Assembly: GCF_003837865.1 (NCBI RefSeq)
Contig: NZ_RQIS01000007.1
Coordinates: 241,418-305,417, forward strand
Direction: 5' to 3'
Origin: Paraburkholderia dinghuensis
GTDB taxonomy: Bacteria; Pseudomonadota; Gammaproteobacteria; Burkholderiales; Burkholderiaceae
DNA length: 64,000 nucleotides
Position numbers and translations under genes: made by a program. The stretch's first letter is position 1. The number at the start of each line of letters is the position of its first letter. This document shows positions 59,430 to 64,000 of this stretch, one piece after another. Under the pieces are notes generated by a model. The model was given only the letters and a program-made list of their open reading frames with translations, made no database searches and was not told the origin of the DNA.

Positions 59430-59842
59430 CCTCCACAGTCACAACCGCCGCAGGCACCAAAAAAGAGGCTGGGCGGAATCAGCGCGGCAGCCTGCCCGTC
59501 CAGTCCGATGGCCTCGATGTACACCAGCCCCAGCGCCGCCTCGTCGTTCAGGTTCAGCCGGTACGACCCCGGCACCGTGAGCACTGCCAGGTTCTGGCAG
59601 GCGTTCAGTTGCCACACGCCACCCTGCGTCACGTCCTCGGCCTGCATCACCACGGCCATCGGTGGCTCCAGGTCCTCGCACGCGCCACCCTGCGGCATGA
59701 TGCTGTCCTCGTAGCGCACCTTCTCGATGACTGCCTGCTGGGATTCCATCAGGCCGAACGCCGAGAGCATCACGCCCGTGCCGGGGCGCACGAAAAAGAT
59801 GGGGCTGGCGAGGCTCACCGAGCGCGCGTCGAACAGGATCAT
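59426..59842 (-). CDS. Virion protein, paralogue of the next upstream gene
   Basis: A 138-residue protein with the C-terminal segment LTVPGSYRLNLNDEAALGLV and YIEAIGLDGQAA, which is also present in the next upstream gene in a related form, and a tail ending FFGACGGCDCGG. Both are overlapped by ATGA-type junctions. They look like duplicated appendage components. No family is recognised. Confidence 0.6.
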   Translation of the reverse strand: MILFDARSVSLASPIFFVRPGTGVMLSAFGLMESQQAVIEKVRYEDSIMPQGGACEDLEPPMAVVMQAEDVTQGGVWQLNACQNLAVLTVPGSYRLNLNDEAALGLVYIEAIGLDGQAAALIPPSLFFGACGGCDCGG

Positions 59843-60384
59843 GCGCCTGCGCTCCCTGGGCTTCCCGTGTCGCTGCCGAAAATCAGCGCGGCGGGCACGC
59901 CGCCGCCGCGCACGAGGCGCGCCTCGACATAGGCTTCACCCACCATCGACTCGTCGGACAGTTCGAACCGGTACGCGCCCGGAACCGTGATGAGCTTCGT
60001 GTCGTCGGTATCACTCATCGTCCACGCGACACCCGCCGTCATGACGGGCTTCTGGTACGTGACCGTGGGAAAAAGCGCTCCGGGCGGAATCACGCCTGCG
60101 GGTTCCGCGCAGATGCCGGGGCAGGCGTAGCCCTGCGGCATGCCGCCTGCGGCGAGCGCCACCTTGTAGACGCTGAGCGTGCCGCCCGCGAGTTCAAAGG
60201 CCGACACGACCAGCACGGCCCCCGCGTCCACCACGAACACACCGGACCAGACACTGGCCGAATGCACGTCGAACACCGCGTCGCTGCGGTAGCGGCTGTC
60301 GCATGAGACACCGGAACCCGGCTGCACGGGTTCGCAGGTGAGCGTGCCGGTCGATACCTGGCAGTCCATGCCGTTCTCCGTCAT
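59839..60384 (-). CDS. Virion protein, paralogue of the next downstream gene
   Basis: A 181-residue protein with CQVSTGTLTCEPVQPGSGVSC at the start, Cys-rich, then FDVHSASVWSGVFVVDAGAV (like FDARSVSLASPIFFVRPGTG in the neighbour) and TVPGAYRFELSDESMVGEAY with VEARL at the end. The two genes probably arose by duplication and may form a complex. The ATG at 60384 overlaps the previous stop by 4 bases; an ATG five codons later has a better ribosome site. Confidence 0.6.
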   Translation of the reverse strand: MTENGMDCQVSTGTLTCEPVQPGSGVSCDSRYRSDAVFDVHSASVWSGVFVVDAGAVLVVSAFELAGGTLSVYKVALAAGGMPQGYACPGICAEPAGVIPPGALFPTVTYQKPVMTAGVAWTMSDTDDTKLITVPGAYRFELSDESMVGEAYVEARLVRGGGVPAALIFGSDTGSPGSAGA

Positions 60385-60653
60385 GTCCCGTGATACTGGT
60401 CAATGACCGCAATCACCGCCCGCGCGAATTCGAGCCGGTCATAGCGGCCCTTGCGCGGCGTGGTGATGACCGGATTGAACCAGTACACGCGCTTCACGCC
60501 GACGAAATAGCCGTCCTGGGTGTAGCGCAGGGTGCGGCGCGTGCCAAAGCGCACGGAAAAGCCCCCATCGGGCGTGACTTCCTCGACCCGTCCGGCACCC
60601 AGCAGGAGGTCCCACACGGTGTCGCCCGCCATCACCCTGTCACCATCCAGCAT
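60381..60653 (-). CDS. Small phage protein, beta-rich
   Basis: A 90-residue protein starting MLDGDRVMAGDTVWDLLLGA with strands typical of a small barrel (GFSVRFGTRRTLRYTQDGY) and a helical end (EFARAVIAVIDQYHGT). GGAGG six bases before the ATG at 60653 is strong. Its function is unknown; the SH3-like strand pattern suggests a binding module. Confidence 0.6.
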   Translation of the reverse strand: MLDGDRVMAGDTVWDLLLGAGRVEEVTPDGGFSVRFGTRRTLRYTQDGYFVGVKRVYWFNPVITTPRKGRYDRLEFARAVIAVIDQYHGT

Positions 60654-60668
60654 CGCCGCCCTCCGTTT

Positions 60669-60875
60669 TCAGTGCCGTATAACGCCACACACGAGCGCTG
60701 TCAATGCAATGCCCACGGGAATGCCCACCGCGCCGCCATAAAGCATGCCGCGCAGCGCCGAACAGCACCAGCAGTCCACCGGAAACAGCTTTTCCATCAC
60801 GTCGCCAATCACGGAGTCCACCTCACACGGGTTGACCAGGAGCCGACGACGCAACCACGTTAGAATCGGGAACAC
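60669..60875 (-). CDS. Small membrane protein next to the portal gene
   Basis: A 68-residue protein from a GTG at 60875, with GGAGG five bases upstream. One hydrophobic segment near the C-terminus (GMLYGGAVGIPVGIALTALV) would span the membrane, and a cysteine cluster (VDCWCCSAL) lies before it. The gene overlaps the portal end by 53 bases. It could be a holin-like or virion membrane protein; no family recognised. Confidence 0.6.
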   Translation of the reverse strand: MFPILTWLRRRLLVNPCEVDSVIGDVMEKLFPVDCWCCSALRGMLYGGAVGIPVGIALTALVCGVIRH

Positions 60876-62811
60876 TGGCACCTCCGAGCGGTGAGGGTGA
60901 GGGCGCGGGTCCACCAGGTGAGCCGGGTGCGCCAGGCTGCGCCTGCTGCTGTGCCTGTTGTTCGCCCGGTGTGCTCTCGTCGGGGAACTGGTCGAGTGGC
61001 ACACCTGCGGCCACCAGTGCCTGGTCGATGGCCCACTTGAGCAGCGCGGGCGGAATGTCACCGGTCTGCGCGAGCTGGGCGATGAACTGCAGCGTGTCCT
61101 GCGCGTTCTGCTTGGCGACTTCCTTCTGCAGCAAGCCACTTGTTCCGCGTGCTTTCACCTTGGCATCGCCCTTGATGTCCGGGTCCGGGTCAAATTTCAT
61201 GTTGAAGCTGAAGTAGGCGTTCCCCAGGCGCTCGAACAGGTCGATGTCGAGATTGGTCAGCGCACTCTGCACGCCCTTGAGCGCATTGCCGTAGAGCGCC
61301 ATGATGCCCCGGAAGGTGCGGTTCACGCCCGTGCCCACGGGCTGGCCCGAAAGCGCCGCAGGCAGGCCCGTCCAGCGGTCGGCCAGGTCGATGAAGAACT
61401 GCATCAGGTTTGCGGTCGATTGCGTTACGTTTGGCACGGTATGGAAGTAATGCGCGGGGCGTCCGCCGTTGGCGGGGTCCGGGTCCACCGGCACCACCGT
61501 GCCCGCCATGACGTTGCCAATCTGGTCCTCAGCCATGTAGCGCTGGATGCGCCGGTAATCCACTTCACCCAGCGGCGCGACGGAATAGGAAATGTTTTCC
61601 AGCGTGCCGCGCAACGCCGCCATGAACGCGCGCTCGATGTCGCGCACGATCTGGCCGATGCCATGACCGGGGAGCTTGCCCGGTGTGCGCTGGTAGGCGG
61701 TGGCGTAGACGGGCCGCTCGGCAGTGTTCGGGTTCGGGTTGATCATCAATTTGATCGTCCACATGCCGAGCACCACGGCCTCGGTCTCGTGATACTCGCC
61801 GTCATCCACCGAGAGGCCATAGCGGTTAAGCTCCCGTCCCGACAGGAGGCCAAAATGACGGATCACGTCGATGGACTCGTCCAGCCCCCACATGAGCGAA
61901 CCGACCATCGGCTTGTCGGGGTTCGGGTTGAGCCAGTCACGGTTGGTCTCGGGCAGCGCGAAGTGCTTCAGCGCCTCCACCACGTTTGCGGTGATGTAGC
62001 CGGGGAGCGTCGCGCTCATCATCAGGCGGTACTTGGTCATGCGCTCGCGCACGATGTCGAACGTGCCTTTTCCGGCAGAGGACGAATCGGGCGACCAGAA
62101 GTAATCGAACGGCGAGACGTTGCGCACGGCCAGCATCGGCTCCAGCACCTGCACGGCACGGTTGCCGCGCCACGCGAAGACAGGCCGCATCTCGGGCGTG
62201 GGACCGACCATCACCGCATACGGGTAGAGCGCAAAGTTGGTGAGGAAGGGCAGCAGCTCGTCGCGGAACGCGCCTTCGACTAGCTGTTCCTCGATGCGCT
62301 GCTGCATCGCGCGGGACGCGGCCTGCGCCTCGTCCTGTTCGGCGGCAAGCTGCTGGGCCTTGAGCTGCCGCACCATGTCCACGATGCCCTGCGGACCCGG
62401 TGCCATACCATCGCCCAGCAGCTTTTTCCTGACCTGCTGCACGACCTTCGCCTTGCCCGAACTCGACAGCTCGGGGATCGGGGTCGGCTCCACGACGAAC
62501 GGTGCGTCCGAACTGTTCAGCAGCAGGTCGCGCATCCACGCCACCAGCACGTCGGTCTTGTGTTTGGTGATGGAGACAGTCAGGTCGATGCCCGACGCCT
62601 CGACCAGTTCCTGGTCGCGCGGGTCGAGGATCGAATGGTACTGGCGGTACGAGTTGCGCAGCGTCTGTTCGACGGTGTAGCGCCCGATGCGCTCCACCGC
62701 GCGCCAGTGACGCGCACGGCGGTAGCGGTCGCGCACCAGCATCGCAACCGGATCGAGGATCGTGCCAGGAGGAAGCGATTGCTCCGACTGGTACTGCGAG
62801 GTCATGTCCAT
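60823..62811 (-). CDS. Portal protein
   Basis: A 662-residue portal protein of podovirus type. It starts with MDMTSQYQSEQSLPPG, contains RDRYRRARHWRAVERIGRYT and the conserved middle (GTFDIVRERMTKYRLMMSAT, PVYATAYQRTPGKLPGHGIG), and ends with a Pro/Gly-rich acidic tail. The portal forms the dodecameric DNA channel. It heads the leftward structural module. Length and motifs match the large portals of this phage type. The start at 62811 has only a weak site; 62805 is the alternative. Confidence 0.85.
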   Translation of the reverse strand: MDMTSQYQSEQSLPPGTILDPVAMLVRDRYRRARHWRAVERIGRYTVEQTLRNSYRQYHSILDPRDQELVEASGIDLTVSITKHKTDVLVAWMRDLLLNSSDAPFVVEPTPIPELSSSGKAKVVQQVRKKLLGDGMAPGPQGIVDMVRQLKAQQLAAEQDEAQAASRAMQQRIEEQLVEGAFRDELLPFLTNFALYPYAVMVGPTPEMRPVFAWRGNRAVQVLEPMLAVRNVSPFDYFWSPDSSSAGKGTFDIVRERMTKYRLMMSATLPGYITANVVEALKHFALPETNRDWLNPNPDKPMVGSLMWGLDESIDVIRHFGLLSGRELNRYGLSVDDGEYHETEAVVLGMWTIKLMINPNPNTAERPVYATAYQRTPGKLPGHGIGQIVRDIERAFMAALRGTLENISYSVAPLGEVDYRRIQRYMAEDQIGNVMAGTVVPVDPDPANGGRPAHYFHTVPNVTQSTANLMQFFIDLADRWTGLPAALSGQPVGTGVNRTFRGIMALYGNALKGVQSALTNLDIDLFERLGNAYFSFNMKFDPDPDIKGDAKVKARGTSGLLQKEVAKQNAQDTLQFIAQLAQTGDIPPALLKWAIDQALVAAGVPLDQFPDESTPGEQQAQQQAQPGAPGSPGGPAPSPSPLGGASVPDSNVVASSAPGQPV
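61132..61142. repeat. Palindrome variant CAAGCCACTTG, copy 10
   Basis: One mismatch from the consensus (T to C in one arm), inside the portal gene. Confidence 0.5.
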
Positions 62812-62861
62812 GTGCCGCTTCTAGCATTGGAGCGAAGCAGCAGCAAGGACGTCTTAACGGA

Positions 62862-63155
62862 TCAGTTCCAGACAAGCAGTAGTTTCGCGAGGGAGCACAC
62901 ACGAAATACGAGCACCACCCGCGCAAGAATCATCCAGACGCGACGCTCGACGTTCGGTGCGCATATCCATGCGGCACGTATCCATGCAAAGAACACCAGG
63001 AGGTAAGGAACCAAGGCTCCAAAATACACCATTGCCGGGGTCTTTGGCGTCACAAGCACGGCTAGCAGGGGTATCAGAAGCAGATTAAGGGGTACGCCAA
63101 TTAGCCACCAGACTTTCCATAAGGGTTCTTGTCCGTTCCAGGCGCGCTTAAACAT
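62862..63155 (-). CDS. Small inner-membrane protein, probable moron
   Basis: A 97-residue protein starting MFKRAWNGQEPLWKVWWLIG with two or three hydrophobic helices (WLIGVPLNLLLIPLLAVLV and YFGALVPYLLVFFAWI). Similar small WKVWW-type proteins occur in many mobile elements. A GGAAAG site precedes the ATG at 63155. It sits upstream of the portal, oriented with it, in DNA that is less GC-rich than the module, so it may be a lysogenic-conversion gene with its own promoter. Confidence 0.6.
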   Translation of the reverse strand: MFKRAWNGQEPLWKVWWLIGVPLNLLLIPLLAVLVTPKTPAMVYFGALVPYLLVFFAWIRAAWICAPNVERRVWMILARVVLVFRVCSLAKLLLVWN

Positions 63156-63273
63156 ATTTGTACTTTCCGTCGTGCTCTACGTGGTCGATCCTCGCAACAG
63201 CGAGGGCACGAGATAGTACCGCAGTCTGTGATGACGAATGCTTCACGCATTGTCAAGCGCAGCGCGGCATGCT

Positions 63274-63612
63274 ATGTCCCGGCACATGGACATGCCGTGG
63301 AATGAGCTGATGGTCTTCGCCGCAGGCGCGGCGGGGTCGCTGCTGCGCGTCGTGGTGATGCCGCCCGCGAGCCGCCTGCTGCTTGCGGCGCATGTGGGCC
63401 TGGGGGCGCTGATGGCGATATTTGTCGCACCCGCGATTGTCGAGGAGTGGTTCACCGGTCACGGCCCCGGCATACAGCGCGGCATCGCATTTGTGGTGGG
63501 CGTGCTCGGACCGCTGGCCGGGGAAATCGTGCTGCGCGTGGTTGAACGCCGGGGCGACGACGTGGCCGAGCGGCTGCTGGACCGCTTCGGCGGAAAGGAC
63601 GACAGGCGATGA
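63274..63612 (+). CDS. Holin-like membrane protein
   Basis: A 112-residue protein from the ATG at 63274, with hydrophobic helices at about residues 12-35 (FAAGAAGSLLRVVVMPPASR), 35-60 (AHVGLGALMAIFVAPAIVEE) and 68-90 (GIAFVVGVLGPLAGEIVLRV) and a charged end (GDDVAERLLDRFGGKDDRR). The layout fits a class I or III phage holin that times lysis with the endolysin. It overlaps the next gene at ATGA. ATG codons at 63286 and 63292 are alternative starts, and no strong ribosome site is visible. Orientation is opposite to the endolysin gene. Confidence 0.6.
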   Translation: MSRHMDMPWNELMVFAAGAAGSLLRVVVMPPASRLLLAAHVGLGALMAIFVAPAIVEEWFTGHGPGIQRGIAFVVGVLGPLAGEIVLRVVERRGDDVAERLLDRFGGKDDRR

Positions 63613-63914
63613 ATGACCTGTCAATCCAGCTTGTGCCGCTGCACACAATGCTGAACATCGTGCTCGGCGTGACGGTGGGCTACCTGCTGTCGCTGCACGG
63701 ACAGCCCTGGGTCTGGCGCGCGATCCTTGGCGTGATCCAGTTCGGCGTGCTGTGGGACCTCGCAGGCCTGCTGTGGCTGGGCTACCGCGCGGTCTGGCCG
63801 GGTGAGTCGATCCTGACGGCGGGATTCTCTCTCGCGTTCCTCGCGCTGATCGCATCGGGCAAGTCACTTGTCACGCGGGCAACGCATGAAGAACGCCATG
63901 TCGATGCCTCTTAG
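63609..63914 (+). CDS. Holin or antiholin-like membrane protein
   Basis: A 101-residue protein, three hydrophobic segments (MLNIVLGVTVGYLLSL, AILGVIQFGVLWDLAGLLWL and SILTAGFSLAFLALIAS) and a charged C-terminus. The ATG at 63609 overlaps the previous stop by 4 bases, so the two proteins are made together, as holin and antiholin pairs are. Palindrome copy 11 lies in the gene near its end. It is the last phage gene before the insertion sequence. Confidence 0.6.
   Translation: MNDLSIQLVPLHTMLNIVLGVTVGYLLSLHGQPWVWRAILGVIQFGVLWDLAGLLWLGYRAVWPGESILTAGFSLAFLALIASGKSLVTRATHEERHVDAS
63860..63870. repeat. Palindrome CAAGTCACTTG, copy 11
   Basis: Exact copy with C in the centre, coding Gly-Lys-Ser-Leu-Val near the end of the second holin-like gene; here the motif reads AAG TCA CTT on the plus strand. 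Confidence 0.8.
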
Positions 63915-63929
63915 AGCCGCTAACACAAC

Positions 63930-63973
63930 CTGGACATGACGCCACGAAAGCCATATCCTGGCGCCATGTCCAG
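63930..63973. promoter_or_regulatory. Hairpin covering the transposase start codon
   Basis: CTGGACATGACGCCA (63930-63944) and TGGCGCCATGTCCAG (63959-63973) pair over 15 bases with one mismatch and a 14-base loop. The ATG at 63966 sits in the right arm. In transcripts entering from outside, such a hairpin would hide the start codon, a known way for insertion sequences to avoid read-through expression. Confidence 0.6.
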
Positions 63974-64000
63974 ACGAAAAATCAGTAACGAGCTATGGGT
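63966..64000 (+). CDS. Transposase, first residues only (cut by window edge)
   Basis: Eleven full codons, ATG TCC AGA CGA AAA ATC AGT AAC GAG CTA TGG, give MSRRKISNELW. This resembles the first residues of IS5-family transposases. The rest is outside the window, so the DDE residues cannot be checked. Confidence 0.55.
   Translation, partial: MSRRKISNELW

Larger units (their letters stand above)
24441..63914. mobile_element. Podovirus-type prophage (left boundary approximate, right end outside window or at the IS)
   Basis: A continuous block of phage genes: a rightward replication module (24.9-37.6 kb) and a leftward virion and lysis module (37.6-62.8 kb), with small membrane genes at the right. 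Portal, scaffold, capsid, ejection proteins and endolysin are recognisable. No tail tube or tape-measure gene was seen, which fits a short-tailed phage; the plan resembles Bcep22-type Burkholderia phages as I remember them. No integrase, repressor or terminase is seen in this window, so the element must extend past the IS, or be incomplete. Confidence 0.85.
63921..64000 (+). mobile_element. Insertion sequence, left end (probable IS5-type)
   Basis: The last 80 bases hold a long inverted-repeat hairpin and the start of a transposase-like frame (MSRRKISNELW), an opening I associate with IS5-family transposases. The exact end of the terminal repeat and any target duplication cannot be fixed because only one end is in view. 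It lies right after the last holin-like gene and may interrupt the prophage. Confidence 0.6.

Noticed and set aside
60958..62283. 441-codon rightward frame opposite the portal
   Set aside because: Antisense to the portal gene with clear portal motifs; no ribosome site or family.
63190..63205. CCTCGC-AACA-GCGAGG hairpin between portal-side and holin-side genes
   Set aside because: The stem is perfect but short and has no T tract on either strand, so it is not a terminator; may be chance or part of a promoter.

Overview
The window (about 60-65% GC) looks like a Burkholderiaceae chromosome, most likely Paraburkholderia, Caballeronia or Burkholderia. The support is the gene set (DUF3348/DUF802/OmpA/DUF2894 operon, zwf, a TTG-started DAHP synthase, an acetoacetyl-CoA synthetase) and the strong AGGAGG-type ribosome binding sites. 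Bases 1 to about 24,400 are ordinary host chromosome. From about 24.4-24.9 kb to at least 63.9 kb the DNA is a prophage of podovirus type. At 63.92 kb the window ends inside the left end of an insertion sequence.

Host part. An aldehyde dehydrogenase is cut by the window start. It is followed by a FucU/RbsD-like mutarotase, a small membrane protein and a zinc alcohol dehydrogenase. Next comes a leftward four-gene operon: DUF3348, a long MotA/ExbB-like protein, a MotB/OmpA-like protein and DUF2894. It has the architecture of an ion-driven motor and resembles ZorAB without the Zorya effectors. Then come acetoacetyl-CoA synthetase, a TPR/ATP-grasp protein, zwf, an Nramp manganese transporter, a YncE-type propeller next to a sterol-desaturase-family hydroxylase, and DAHP synthase. 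After these lie a siderophore-interacting reductase with its PadR/YqjI-like regulator, a higBA toxin-antitoxin pair with its own operator and terminator, two unknown genes and a DHA2 multidrug exporter with paired direct-repeat operators.

Prophage early module (24.9-37.6 kb, rightward). It encodes a ParB-family protein, an HNH protein, a family A DNA polymerase with a DEDDy exonuclease, a Cas4/RecB-like Fe-S nuclease, a VRR-NUC nuclease, a SNF2-like helicase and a probable Cys-cluster nucleic-acid-binding protein. A 1028-residue primase/helicase (AEP plus DUF927) follows. The last gene is a small proteasome/HslV-type Ntn hydrolase with Thr1, Asp17 and Lys33 in canonical spacing. Together these would give the phage a nearly self-contained replisome.

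Prophage late module (37.6-62.8 kb, leftward). Reading from the portal there are several small virion proteins, a fibre-like protein with SYPNP repeats, scaffold, major capsid protein, adaptors, fibre and propeller proteins, ejection proteins, a virion lytic transglycosylase, a 2393-residue polyvalent protein with an L,D-transpeptidase-like domain, and an M15 endolysin. Holin-like membrane genes sit on the other strand at 63.3-63.9 kb. No integrase, repressor or terminase is visible; they may lie beyond the right edge.

The most striking unexplained signal is an 11-bp palindrome, CAAGT-S-ACTTG. It occurs eight times exactly and three times with small changes across the prophage, and I found none in the 24 kb of host DNA. 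The layout is like the KorB operators of plasmid RK2, and the phage ParB-family protein is the natural candidate to bind it. Other notable signals are the proteasome-like hydrolase, the transpeptidase domain in the giant virion protein, and an unusual abundance of cysteine clusters in the virion proteins.
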